Origin: Leptospira vanthielii serovar Holland str. Waz Holland = ATCC 700522
GTDB taxonomy: Bacteria > Spirochaetota > Leptospiria > Leptospirales > Leptospiraceae
DNA length: 64,000 nt
Reading direction: 5' to 3'
Assembly: GCF_000332455.1 (NCBI RefSeq)
Contig: NZ_AOGY02000014.1
Span: 62,001 to 126,000 of the forward strand
Shown here: positions 8,886-19,154 of the stretch, in pieces
Numbering within the stretch: position 1 is the stretch's first letter
How the letters are laid out: every line of letters begins with the position of its first letter
The notes under the pieces: generated by a model
Database searches by the model: none
Told to the model about the DNA's origin: nothing
What the model saw: only the letters and a program-made list of their open reading frames with translations
Program-made: the position numbers and the translations under genes

Positions 8886-9302
8886 TTAAGTTTTTGGCAT
8901 CTTTTCAAATTTAGGAAGGGCTGGGTTGAGATGGTCCCAAGGGAATCCACTCACAGTGTATGTAACTGCTTGTGGTTTGTATCGAGTGGGATCATCAAGA
9001 CTTGTGGCGTGCACCGTGAACAGGGTTGGCATAGCAGCAAACGTCATATAAACGGGGGAACCACATTTGGGACAAAAGTTACTAGTTTTGGTATTGCCAC
9101 TGTCTCCAATCCTATCAAAATGTGAGGTTCCTCCTTCGAGTTTTACCGAAGTTCGAGAGGGAAAGGTAAGATACGATCCGTGGCCTGTGCCACTCATTCG
9201 TTGGCAGTCTTTGCATTGGCAATCATTCATAAAGATTGGTTCATCAGAAATGTGGTAACGGATAACACCGCAAGCGCATCCGCCTGAATAGGGTAGATTC
9301 AT
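8886..9302 (-). CDS. GFA family zinc-binding protein
   Basis: A 138-residue cytosolic protein of the glutathione-dependent formaldehyde-activating enzyme/CENP-V fold. The zinc-ligand pattern is visible: GGCACGVIRYH near residue 8, CQCKDCQRMSGTGHG near 29-43, and FCPKCGSPVYM near 76-86. Many family members are not formaldehyde enzymes, so the substrate is open. It lies 56 bases downstream of the AHSA1 gene on the same strand and may be cotranscribed with the ArsR-AHSA1 pair. Confidence 0.85.
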   Translation of the reverse strand: MNLPYSGGCACGVIRYHISDEPIFMNDCQCKDCQRMSGTGHGSYLTFPSRTSVKLEGGTSHFDRIGDSGNTKTSNFCPKCGSPVYMTFAAMPTLFTVHATSLDDPTRYKPQAVTYTVSGFPWDHLNPALPKFEKMPKT

Positions 9303-9358
9303 TTTAATTCTCCATAAATAAGTTTTATAAACATTGTATCTTCAATATGAGAATGCAT

Positions 9359-9832
9359 TTAAGTCACCGGTAGATGATGTGCCAGAGGGTGACCTGATTC
9401 CAAGAAGGTTTTGAGGTTCGATAGAACACTTGGCCAACCACTTGAGATCCCTGCCAGCATCTGTGGATCTAGATCTTCATGTGTCACCACCAAACGAACC
9501 AATCCATTTGCATAAGGTTCAATAGCAAATGTTACACGAGCATGTTTTGATTCTTCTTCCATTTCATTGGGACGAGCCCAGGTAAGCACCAAACGATGGG
9601 GAGGTGAACTTTCAACAACCTTACCTATGATATCAACTGTTTTTGTTTCATCCACTTTTTCATGTTTCCAAACTGAACCTGGTTTCCAATCTGAAACATT
9701 GATATGTGCTGGATTCTTTGCTAATGGATCAAGCCAATACTGAGATGTTATTTCTGGATCAATGATTGCATTCCAGACCTTCTCCGGTGTGGTGAGTATA
9801 TAAGTCACATAGACAAAGCTATTTTTTTCCAT
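9359..9832 (-). CDS. AHSA1/SRPBCC domain protein
   Basis: A protein of about 157 residues with the START/Bet v1-like AHSA1 fold: VYVTYILTTPEKVWNAIIDPEITSQYW at the start, the GSVWKHEKVDE strand, and a C-terminal GWPSVLSNLKTFLESG helix. I chose the ATG at 9832 because AGGAG (9839-9843) lies 6 bases upstream; a further in-frame ATG at 9847 lacks such a site. The gene overlaps the ArsR gene's end by 14 bases, so the two are translationally coupled. ArsR-AHSA1 pairs are common in bacteria, but the ligand is not known. Confidence 0.85.
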   Translation of the reverse strand: MEKNSFVYVTYILTTPEKVWNAIIDPEITSQYWLDPLAKNPAHINVSDWKPGSVWKHEKVDETKTVDIIGKVVESSPPHRLVLTWARPNEMEEESKHARVTFAIEPYANGLVRLVVTHEDLDPQMLAGISSGWPSVLSNLKTFLESGHPLAHHLPVT

Positions 9833-10163
9833 CGTTTTCTCCTTCAAGTTGCACTTTCAGGTCATATAAAAACCCTAAGCGATTTTTTTCAAATTTGCGA
9901 ACCCAACGTTCATAGACCTCGTGAATCGGTATGGGATTGATGAAGTGAAGTTTCTCTCTCCCTTTCCAAACGACCGATACCAAATTGGCACTAATGAGAA
10001 CTTCTATATGTTGTGTTGCCGATTGTCTTTGCATATCGAGCCTTTCGCAAAGAGCCGAGAGGGTTTGGCCATTCTCGGTATAGAGAAGATCGAGCACTTT
10101 CCTACGACTCGCATCTGCGAGCGCCTTAAATACTTTATCTGCCCCTTCGATTTCTTGCGACAT
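9819..10163 (-). CDS. ArsR-family transcriptional regulator
   Basis: A 114-residue winged-helix repressor-type protein: KVFKALADASRRKVLDLLYTENGQTLSALCERLDMQRQSATQHIEVL is the classical ArsR helix-turn-helix, followed by the wing VSVVWKGREKLHFINPIPI. The metal-binding CxC motif is absent, so it is likely one of the non-metal ArsR regulators paired with SRPBCC proteins. Nested inverted repeats overlap its start codon and suggest autoregulation. Together with the coupled AHSA1 gene and perhaps the GFA gene it forms a small accessory operon. Confidence 0.88.
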   Translation of the reverse strand: MSQEIEGADKVFKALADASRRKVLDLLYTENGQTLSALCERLDMQRQSATQHIEVLISANLVSVVWKGREKLHFINPIPIHEVYERWVRKFEKNRLGFLYDLKVQLEGENDGKK

Positions 10164-10198
10164 GCAAGAATCATTGTGCAGGTAAATGCCTGCATGTC
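10159..10198. promoter_or_regulatory. Nested inverted repeats at the ArsR start, candidate operator
   Basis: GACATGCA (10159-10166) and its exact complement TGCATGTC (10191-10198) form the outer repeat. TGCAGG (10177-10182) and CCTGCA (10189-10194) form an inner 6-bp repeat around TAAATG. The outer arm includes the arsR start codon. Placement directly at a repressor gene start is what an autoregulatory ArsR operator would look like, though binding is only inferred. Confidence 0.5.
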
Positions 10199-10520
10199 AA
10201 GGACGAAATTGAGTTGGGGATAGAAAAAATAGTAGGATCAGGGGAGGGAAGAGTTATGTCACTTAAATACTCGAATCGTTGGGTTTTTAGGGCGAGGAGG
10301 ATCAAATTATGTTTTATACGAATAGCGGATATTCGTCTAGGATCGGTTAGTAGAATGGAAAAGGATTTCAATGGAACAGAAAAAATATAATGGTGATTGG
10401 ATTCTCTATTTTTGTTCTAATCGGTTCCGTCTGTTTGTCGTTATTCTTTTGCAGTTTGGTCTTTTATTGTTTTAACTATTTAGATCCTTGCCAGAGTATT
10501 CTAGAGAACTTTTCTATAGT
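10199..10520. other. Intergenic DNA without a supported gene
   Basis: About 320 bases between the ArsR operator region and the decayed nucleotidyltransferase. ORFs here are short and have no family features. It contains CGAATAGCGGATATTC (10319-10334), which recurs with one change at 10932-10947. Confidence 0.4.
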
Positions 10521-10855
10521 TTAACGGCTATTATATTGAATGCTTTCTTTTTCGGCAGCCTTTTGTTTGGTAAGACTCGCTGCTAAAAAATCAATGGCTT
10601 CAAAGAATTCGCCTCGTCCAAGTTCGGTGGCAGCATAATGAATCCAAACCCAAAAGCGATCTTCAATCCATTGAAAATTCAGATTTGGCCAAATCGCTAT
10701 CGTGTTTTTATAGATAGCGGGAATTTGGTTAAATCGATCGAATATAACTATTGGATTTTCGCCCACATCTGCTTCGGTATCAATGAATCTTCATCTATGT
10801 TAATAAAAGTTAGGTGAAATTTGTTTAAATTATACAACTTCTCAGTAAATAAAAT
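10521..10855 (-). pseudogene. Decayed nucleotidyltransferase-like gene (C-terminal remnant, frameshifted)
   Basis: Two overlapping reading frames on the minus strand read as one protein. The upstream part (about 10855-10752) reads EKLYNLNKFHLTFINIDED. After a shift near 10775, the second frame reads TEADVGENPIVIFDRFNQI and then FQWIEDRFWVWIHYAATELG, RGEFFEAIDFL. From memory this resembles the C-terminal half of a nucleotidyltransferase-type family. The N-terminal catalytic domain is missing and the frame ends shortly after the EAIDFL helix, so it is truncated at both ends. The only start for the second frame is a GTG at 10766, which is not convincing. Family assignment is moderate; the frameshift is seen directly. 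Confidence 0.5.
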
Positions 10856-11137
10856 TTAATCATAGTCAAGCTAATTTTATCTGCCAGTTGCTTAACGAAT
10901 CACAGTTAACACCCATAATCCGTAGGTTAAGCGAATAGCGGATACTCACCGGTAGTTTTTTCATACTTGACAGTGTTTGAAAAAAATGACCGGCAGGTGA
11001 TGGATGTTCTCACTTAGATATTTCTCGAGGCCTATTCTCTTGCAAAGGATTTCGTAAGAGCCATAAGTCCTGGTTTTGCCGTAGAATCCAGAAACGAAAC
11101 CGACATTCCCTGTTTCCTTAACATGAACGCTCCGATT
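10856..11137. other. Intergenic DNA with a repeated motif and an imperfect palindrome
   Basis: No gene is seen. CGAATAGCGGATACTC (10932-10947) repeats the motif at 10319-10334. Directly after it, CACCGGTAGTTTTTTCA (10948-10964) partly complements TGAAAAAAATGACCGGCAGG (about 10978-10997), giving an imperfect stem with gaps. It may be part of a dispersed repeat or an inactive element end. Confidence 0.4.
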
Positions 11138-13147
<2,010 letters not shown>

Positions 13148-14161
13148 TCAGTAAACCCCTGCTTGCATGTATTGTTCTGGATCTGTTTTTCCTTCTTCGG
13201 AAATAAAAATTTCATAATGTAAGTGAGGACCTGTTACGTTTCCTGTTGCACCCACTTCGGCAATTTGTTCTCCGGCTTTGATCTCTTGTCCGGTTCTTAC
13301 ATAAATTCGTGAACAGTGGCCGTATAACGTACTAAAGCCGAAATCATGTTGTATGATCACATGATGCCCGTATCCTACATTGGAATAAGTAACACGAACC
13401 ACTCTGCCTGGCGCCGACGCATAAATAGGAGTTCCGGTGGCATTTGCCATATCCAAACCGTCATGATATTCCCAATAACCAGTGGTAGGTGATTTTCTCA
13501 TACCAAAGGGAGAAGTTAGGTTGTAGGAATACATGGGGTTAAAAAGAGGGGAACGAGATAAAATATCCGAACGTTGGTATAAAAATTGGTAATTTGCTTC
13601 CACCAAACGTTGGTAATTGTCCATCCGGTGTTTTAGTTGGCGAAGATCATAAATTTCATTTAAATATTTTCTACCCACGTCCAACTGTTTGTCTTCTTTT
13701 TCTTCTTTTTGTAATGATTCGACGGCTGATGTTTCGATCCAATCCTCTGTCGGAATTTTTAGAAGTTCATCATCACTTCCATCAATGAGAGTAAAGAGTT
13801 CCAACATGTTCTCATTGAGTTTAGAATACTCTTCTTTCATCTCTTCTAGTTGGCTTGCGTGAGTAATGTATGTATCGAAATAAGTTCTGTAGATTTTGGA
13901 GAGTTGGTTGATTTGTGTTTGGGTGTTACTCGAACGAAAAATTCCAAAAATGGCAAGGCTAAGAAGCCCTACAGTCAGAGCCAAAAAGAATAGAATGGTA
14001 AAATGAGAAATTTGGAAGTGGAAAGAACTATCGTATCCATGAGGAATGACAAGAATGGTCATCCGTTGGCGACCTTTTTCTTTCACCTTATCAATCTGTT
14101 TCTTGATTTTCGGATTGTCCTGTGAAAAAACAGACGTAATCTCTTTAATTTTCTTCTTCAT
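13148..14161 (-). CDS. M23 family peptidoglycan metallopeptidase, membrane anchored
   Basis: A 337-residue protein with a basic cytosolic N-terminus, one membrane helix (about 53-72, FTILFFLALTVGLLSLAIFG), a periplasmic coiled-coil region (about 80-200), and a C-terminal M23 (LytM) domain. The zinc and catalytic motifs are intact: YHDGLDMA (HxxxD) and GPHLHYEIF (HxH). It should cleave peptide cross-links or activate other hydrolases during cell-wall growth. Its stop is immediately followed by the ligA start. The upstream end faces a divergent SanA-like gene. Confidence 0.92.
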   Translation of the reverse strand: MKKKIKEITSVFSQDNPKIKKQIDKVKEKGRQRMTILVIPHGYDSSFHFQISHFTILFFLALTVGLLSLAIFGIFRSSNTQTQINQLSKIYRTYFDTYITHASQLEEMKEEYSKLNENMLELFTLIDGSDDELLKIPTEDWIETSAVESLQKEEKEDKQLDVGRKYLNEIYDLRQLKHRMDNYQRLVEANYQFLYQRSDILSRSPLFNPMYSYNLTSPFGMRKSPTTGYWEYHDGLDMANATGTPIYASAPGRVVRVTYSNVGYGHHVIIQHDFGFSTLYGHCSRIYVRTGQEIKAGEQIAEVGATGNVTGPHLHYEIFISEEGKTDPEQYMQAGVY

Positions 14162-14186
14162 GACGAACCGCGTGTCCTACATAAAT

Positions 14187-14897
14187 ATGACGTTCCGATT
14201 CCTCTCAAGGGTCAAGTGGAAATCCCTATTTCTTGGGATTGCTTTGATTTTGGGGATTCTGGTTTTTGTCACATTGGCAACGAATTTACAATTTTGGTAT
14301 GTATACCAAACCTCCATCCACTCGAACCAACCAATGGAAATCCCTGAAGCAGAAGTTGCCATTGTCCCAGGGGCTGCGGTTTATGGAAAAACGCCATCGC
14401 CCATTCTTATGGACCGACTGGCTTGCGGGTTGGATTTATACAACACGGGAAGAGTCAAAAAAATCTTACTTTCTGGGGACAACGGTAAGTCCGATTACAA
14501 TGAACTTCGACCCATGTTGGAATTTATGTTAAAATACAAAGTAAAACCAGAAGATATATTTGTGGACCACGCAGGATTTCGAACACTCGATACTCTCATT
14601 CGCGCCAAAGAAGTTTTCCTTGTGAAAAAAGCCATCTTCGTCAGCCAATCTTTCTTTTTACCGAGGGCGATTTATTTAGGCAGAGAGTTAGAACTTGAGT
14701 TATACGGTTATGAATGTAATTTACGAACTTATAAAAAAGAAATGTATTATGGGTTTCGGGAATATCCCGCAAGAATCCTTGCTTGGTGGGACATCCAATG
14801 GGAGACTCCACCCAAATATTTAGGCAAACCCTATCCCATTGATGGAAGTGGTGTGTCTACTTGGAAAGGTTCCATTCCTATATCATCACATAAGTAG
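14187..14897 (+). CDS. SanA/YdcF-like DUF218 membrane protein
   Basis: About 236 residues from the ATG at 14187 (MTFRFLSRVKWKSLFLG). The frame is open further upstream but that part overlaps the opposite M23 gene and adds no family sequence; another ATG is at 14160. One N-terminal membrane helix (LFLGIALILGILVFVTLAT) is followed by the DUF218 domain: AIVPGAAVYGKTPSPILMDRL, ILLSGDNGKSDYNELRPM, and AIFVSQSFFLPRAIYLGREL. SanA/ElyC-type proteins are linked to envelope barrier or precursor metabolism; the exact job here is unknown. Confidence 0.85.
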   Translation: MTFRFLSRVKWKSLFLGIALILGILVFVTLATNLQFWYVYQTSIHSNQPMEIPEAEVAIVPGAAVYGKTPSPILMDRLACGLDLYNTGRVKKILLSGDNGKSDYNELRPMLEFMLKYKVKPEDIFVDHAGFRTLDTLIRAKEVFLVKKAIFVSQSFFLPRAIYLGRELELELYGYECNLRTYKKEMYYGFREYPARILAWWDIQWETPPKYLGKPYPIDGSGVSTWKGSIPISSHK

Positions 14898-14916
14898 CGT
14901 TAGGTTGTGTATGTAT

Positions 14917-14937
14917 AAAATAGAATCATTCTATTTT
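14917..14937 (+). terminator. A/T-rich hairpin after the SanA-like gene
   Basis: AAAATAGAAT and its complement ATTCTATTTT surround a single base, so in practice there is an 8-bp stem with a 5-base loop. It begins 19 bases past the stop and is followed by a T-rich but interrupted stretch. Weak but well placed as an intrinsic terminator. Confidence 0.4.
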
Positions 14938-15001
14938 GTGAATATTTCTTTTTCTAACTCCATAAAAATTTACGTCTAATGAATTAGGGTATGGATGTTT
15001 T

Positions 15002-15550
15002 ATGAATCAAAAAATAATAAGTATTCTCATTAGCTTATTCTTTGTTAACAATATTTTCGCAAGCGAAGTTGTAAAAAAGAATATCGAGTTTTACGTAGAA
15101 CATACTACAAAAAATGTAACAGGTGTTTGCGAAGAAATTCAAATTGAAGAACCAAACATTCAATTTATAGGAAAGAAATACATCTTAAAGTCTCCCTTTC
15201 TCATTAAAATTCCTCTTTTAAAGATTTCTTCTGGAGACAGTAATCGAGATTCACACATTCAAGAAATACTTGGTTATCCGGATTCACCAAACATCCTAGT
15301 AAAAATTGAATCAGCAAACATTGTAAATGAGAAAACCTATACAGTGCGTGGCAAATTTACCATCCATGGAAATACAAAAGAATTTACTACAGAGGCCATT
15401 GTAAGTCCAGAGGATTCAAATTTATTAAACATAGATGGCTCTTTAATTGTAAAATTTTCTGAATATGAATTAGAAAATCCCTCTTTACTTTTTATGAAAG
15501 CTAAGGACGAAATTCGAGTGAAGTATCATTTTCAGATTAAACTGAAATAG
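15002..15550 (+). CDS. YceI-like exported protein, divergent
   Basis: A 182-residue protein with a signal peptide (MNQKIISILISLFFVNNIFA, cut near SEV). The rest is beta-rich with YceI-like landmarks: IEFYVEHTTKNVTGVCEEIQ, DSNRDSHIQEILGYPDSPNI (the D-x-R-D-x-H loop) and YTVRGKFTIHGNTKEF. It is a likely second member of the family in this window, shorter than the one at 6945-7550. It is convergent with the J-domain gene across 22 bases. Confidence 0.75.
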   Translation: MNQKIISILISLFFVNNIFASEVVKKNIEFYVEHTTKNVTGVCEEIQIEEPNIQFIGKKYILKSPFLIKIPLLKISSGDSNRDSHIQEILGYPDSPNILVKIESANIVNEKTYTVRGKFTIHGNTKEFTTEAIVSPEDSNLLNIDGSLIVKFSEYELENPSLLFMKAKDEIRVKYHFQIKLK

Positions 15551-15572
15551 AATGCGGGTGGAAATTGGAAGT

Positions 15573-16445
15573 TTAGGTTCCTAGAAGTTCGACAAGGCGA
15601 TTGTATTTGAGGATGATTCGTTTTGTCATCCCTTCCCCTTTTTTATTGATGTCTGGATGGTATTTTTTTAAGAGTTCTTTGAATTTCTTTTTTACATCGG
15701 TGATGTTGGCGCCAGGTTCTAAATCAAAAAAGGCAAGTAGGTCTTTGAGTTCGATAGAAACTGTTTTTACAATTTTCTTCTTTTTCTTTTTGGCCTCTCG
15801 AAATCGACCATATAACTCATAATAGGTTCTATCTCTAAATTCACGAGTGATGTCTCGAAAGTTCAAAATTTTTGTGGGGATCAGGCTTTTTAAGTATTCA
15901 TATAAAAATTCTTCGGCACCAAATTCGGAATGGATTTCGAACTTTTCTAAAAACTGGTGGATGGACCTTCTCACAAAAAAATCGATTTCGAATTTATCCA
16001 TCAAATAGGAATCAATGGCATCATCAAAATCCACGGTTGCTGCTGTTAAAAGTAAAATGAGTTCGCGGTCCAATTTGTGGTTGGCGACTGTTTTTTGGAT
16101 GAGTGATTTATAAGATTCACGAAGTTCAAATAACGGACGTTCACTAAAAAAGATTCCTCCTTTTAAAAAATCTTCTGCGACTTCATCCAACTCCAAAATC
16201 CAAGCGAGAAAATCCACAAGTAGATCCCCATCAACTTCATGGAACCCACCGGAGAGTGTCATTTGCGGTTTTGCGGATTTGAATTGATAAACTTTACGAA
16301 GGCATTCTTCCTTTCTGATTTCTAAAAGTTCCGATAGCCGGTCATAAGACAAAAACCATAACATCGACTCAGAAACGTTCTGCAATTCAAAGATCACATC
16401 GTGCAGAATTTGTTTGGATTTTCTCGTTTCCACTCTTTGGACCAT
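15573..16445 (-). CDS. DnaJ-like protein with C-terminal J domain
   Basis: A 290-residue cytosolic protein. Residues about 1-215 are alpha-helical with no recognised family. A J domain closes the protein at about 232-290: LLAFFDLEPGANITDVKKKF, KELLKKYHPDINKKGEG with the HPD motif needed to stimulate Hsp70, then a final helix. A C-terminal J domain attached to a unique helical module suggests a dedicated DnaK partner. The ATG at 16445 faces the divergent acyl-CoA dehydrogenase gene. Confidence 0.82.
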   Translation of the reverse strand: MVQRVETRKSKQILHDVIFELQNVSESMLWFLSYDRLSELLEIRKEECLRKVYQFKSAKPQMTLSGGFHEVDGDLLVDFLAWILELDEVAEDFLKGGIFFSERPLFELRESYKSLIQKTVANHKLDRELILLLTAATVDFDDAIDSYLMDKFEIDFFVRRSIHQFLEKFEIHSEFGAEEFLYEYLKSLIPTKILNFRDITREFRDRTYYELYGRFREAKKKKKKIVKTVSIELKDLLAFFDLEPGANITDVKKKFKELLKKYHPDINKKGEGMTKRIILKYNRLVELLGT

Positions 16446-16526
16446 AAAGAATCAACTCTAGAACCAATTTCAAACCTGGGCGACTTTTTTGCTAGTGAAT
16501 CCTATTCCTTTTTTTGAACTGGAAGA

Positions 16527-18242
16527 ATGAGCCACCATATTTCAGAACATCCTTCCTTACAACCGTTCGATATCTCAGAATACAAGGGAGTTCGCGGTAA
16601 AAATTTCTATGAAATGGACCTCGCCTTACAAAGAATGGTTCGCCGTTATTCGGAAAACTATACGCCAGAACATAAAAAAGCGATGGAAGACCATATCCGA
16701 AAGTATGGGGAACTTGTGGGTGGGATTTTGGATGAGCTCACCGAAGAATGCCACAAAGAAGGAAAATACGGCGAGGTTGTTAAATATGACCGAACTGGCA
16801 AACGAATCGATTTTATTAAATATTCAGAAGAACAAAAATTAGCACGAAAGATCTCGTATGACCATGGTGTGGTGAATTTAGATTTCCATCCCGAATGGAA
16901 ATTTGATTTCACACATATCCATCGTTATGCGCTCACCTATTTGATGAATATGAATGGAGAAGGTGGAGTTGCCTGTCCATTGGCAATGACAGATGGAATC
17001 ATTTTAGCACTTAAAAAAATTGGAACAGACGAACAAAAGAAAAAATACCTACCACTCGTTGCGGGCAAGGGAAGTTCTTCTCATTTTATGGCAGGCCAAT
17101 ATGTAACAGAAAGAGTGGGAGGAAGTAATGTTTCTGCCAACCGCACGATTGCTAAAAAACTTCCGAGCGGCAAATGGGAGTTAACTGGTGAAAAATGGTT
17201 TTGTTCCAATCCCGGAGACCTTTGGGTTACAACCGCAAAGATGGAAGGAACAAATACTGTGGGTATGTTTCTTGTTCCGAGGATCAAAGAAAATGGAGAA
17301 CTTAACGGACACCATATCTTACGAAAAAAAGACATCATTGGTTCTAGAGGAAAACTCACTGTAGAAATTATTTATGACCGAGTGGAAGCAGAAGAGTTTG
17401 GCCGGCCAGGCCATGGACTTGTGAATCTCATTCGTTACATCATCAAAACCTCTCGTTTGCATGTGGGGCTTGGTTCTAGTGGTAACGCTAGAAGGTCTGT
17501 GATGGAAGCTTCCGAATATGCAAAGTATCGAACTGCCTATGGGAAAAAGATTTTAGAATTTCCTTCCTTTACCAAGACCTTAGCGGAGATGCAAATTTTA
17601 CAAACAGGAAATTGTTTTGTGAACTTTCGCTCTGCCAATCTTGCCGAGAAGGGTGACGATGCCGCAGAGATTACAGTTCCCCTAATGAAGTATAAATCTT
17701 CTTCGCAGGCAAGTTACATCACACAAAAAGCAATCCTCACTCTCGGTGGGAATGGGATCATTGGGGACTTTTCTCCACTCCCTCGCCTTCATAATGATTC
17801 CATCATCAATGAAACTTGGGAAGGGACACATCTCATCATTACCGATCATTGTTTGCATGCTTTGCAAAAACCAAAAGTATATACGGCATTCCAAACTTTG
17901 TTAGATGATTTAACAAAGAAAGCAAACGAGTATCCCGAATTAAAAAATGCATTTTCTGTGTTCCAGTCCAAACGGAAAGAATTGGAAGACTCTGTGAAAA
18001 ACCAATCCAAAGAATGGAAGGATATGAACCGAGTCTACATCGCCGATGTCACCTACCAAGTGTTTTTACTGGCTGAGTTTATCGAACAGGCAGCACATGA
18101 TAGCGAGAGGAAGCTACCGACAAAGTATCTACACTTTGCCAATGGATATACAGAGATGGTCCGTGACGGACTCGAAGCACCGAGACAAAAAGAGGGTGTA
18201 TTTTTTGATCCTAAGGCCATAGAGACCTTTCTTTCTTTTTAG
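16527..18242 (+). CDS. Acyl-CoA dehydrogenase, AidB-like
   Basis: A 571-residue flavoenzyme. Family landmarks: [20 protein letters not shown] (flavin/substrate loop), [21 protein letters not shown], the [13 protein letters not shown] loop, a C-terminal helical domain with [20 protein letters not shown] and [15 protein letters not shown], and [18 protein letters not shown] near the FAD-binding end. The last segment and the extra N-terminal domain resemble the AidB subgroup more than classical beta-oxidation enzymes. It begins a plus-strand run with AEC and EamA permeases and a DUF4442 protein, spaced by 3 bases or overlapping, so probably one operon. Confidence 0.9.
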   Translation: MSHHISEHPSLQPFDISEYKGVRGKNFYEMDLALQRMVRRYSENYTPEHKKAMEDHIRKYGELVGGILDELTEECHKEGKYGEVVKYDRTGKRIDFIKYSEEQKLARKISYDHGVVNLDFHPEWKFDFTHIHRYALTYLMNMNGEGGVACPLAMTDGIILALKKIGTDEQKKKYLPLVAGKGSSSHFMAGQYVTERVGGSNVSANRTIAKKLPSGKWELTGEKWFCSNPGDLWVTTAKMEGTNTVGMFLVPRIKENGELNGHHILRKKDIIGSRGKLTVEIIYDRVEAEEFGRPGHGLVNLIRYIIKTSRLHVGLGSSGNARRSVMEASEYAKYRTAYGKKILEFPSFTKTLAEMQILQTGNCFVNFRSANLAEKGDDAAEITVPLMKYKSSSQASYITQKAILTLGGNGIIGDFSPLPRLHNDSIINETWEGTHLIITDHCLHALQKPKVYTAFQTLLDDLTKKANEYPELKNAFSVFQSKRKELEDSVKNQSKEWKDMNRVYIADVTYQVFLLAEFIEQAAHDSERKLPTKYLHFANGYTEMVRDGLEAPRQKEGVFFDPKAIETFLSF

Positions 18243-18245
18243 AAT

Positions 18246-19154
18246 ATGGAAAACTTTTTACTGTTGGGAATTTGTTTTGGTTTGGGGTTATTTTTTCGGA
18301 GATTGCCCCAGTTTCCAGAATCCACTCCTAAAGTGTTAAATGGATTTATTCTGTTTATATCTTTACCCGCTCTAGTTTTGTATCATGTTCATGAATTAAA
18401 AGTAGATGCGACATCCCTTTTGCCTTCCTCTATGCCATGGTTTGTCTTTGGAATTGCTGTTGTTTTTTTTCTTAGTTTGTACAAACTAAAGGTTTTAACT
18501 TTCCATACTGCCGTTTGTTTGGTGTTAACTGCTGGTCTTGGCAATACTTCATTTGTTGGGTTTCCGCTACTCGAAACCTATTTAGGAAAAGAATCCCTTG
18601 GATATGGAATTTTAGCGGATCAATTGGGAACTTTTATGGTTCTTAGTTTTCCAGGAATCATTTTGGCATCCATTGCTATGGATGGAAAGTGGGATCTAAC
18701 AACACTTATCAAACGAGTTCTGGGTTTTGCGCCCATCTATGCTCTGTTTGTTGCTGGCCTCACTCGTCAATTCCCCTACCCTGAAGCATTAAAATTAGTT
18801 TTACTCCGGTTAGGTGATACTCTTACACCACTTGCCTTAGTATCAGTAGGGTTTATGTTGGATATGAGAACCATCGCAGGTCACGGTAGAGTTTTGGCTC
18901 TGGGACTGGGGTTTAAACTCATCCTTGCACCACTCTTTGTGTATTGGATTTACTCTCCGCTAAAAGAGGATTCGTTACTTTACCAAACGATTGTTTTGGA
19001 ATCGGCCATGGCTCCTATGGTCACATCCACAGTGATCACCATTGAAAAAAATATTTCTCCTCATCTAGCAAGCCTTATGTTGGGTATTGGAATTCCTATT
19101 TCCTTTGGCACCACTTATGTTCTCAACTTTTTGTTGAAAGGAAACTACATTTGA
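18246..19154 (+). CDS. AEC-family (auxin efflux carrier-like) permease
   Basis: A 302-residue membrane protein with about ten hydrophobic segments. Typical features: FILFISLPALVLYHV in the first half, AVCLVLTAGLGNTSFVGFPL (the conserved Asn-rich crossover region) and the inverted second half LGDTLTPLALVSVGFMLD and VLESAMAPMVTSTVI. Members export or import small organic acids; the substrate is unknown. It starts 3 bases after the dehydrogenase stop. Confidence 0.88.
   Translation: MENFLLLGICFGLGLFFRRLPQFPESTPKVLNGFILFISLPALVLYHVHELKVDATSLLPSSMPWFVFGIAVVFFLSLYKLKVLTFHTAVCLVLTAGLGNTSFVGFPLLETYLGKESLGYGILADQLGTFMVLSFPGIILASIAMDGKWDLTTLIKRVLGFAPIYALFVAGLTRQFPYPEALKLVLLRLGDTLTPLALVSVGFMLDMRTIAGHGRVLALGLGFKLILAPLFVYWIYSPLKEDSLLYQTIVLESAMAPMVTSTVITIEKNISPHLASLMLGIGIPISFGTTYVLNFLLKGNYI

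Noticed and set aside
8551..8889. Two opposite-strand ORFs (8551-8781 minus, 8560-8889 plus)
   Set aside because: They overlap each other, lack ribosome sites and show no family features; one or both are likely chance or repeat-derived.
14046..14186. Upstream extension of the SanA-like gene
   Set aside because: Overlaps the opposite M23 gene and has no family sequence; the membrane helix follows the later ATG.
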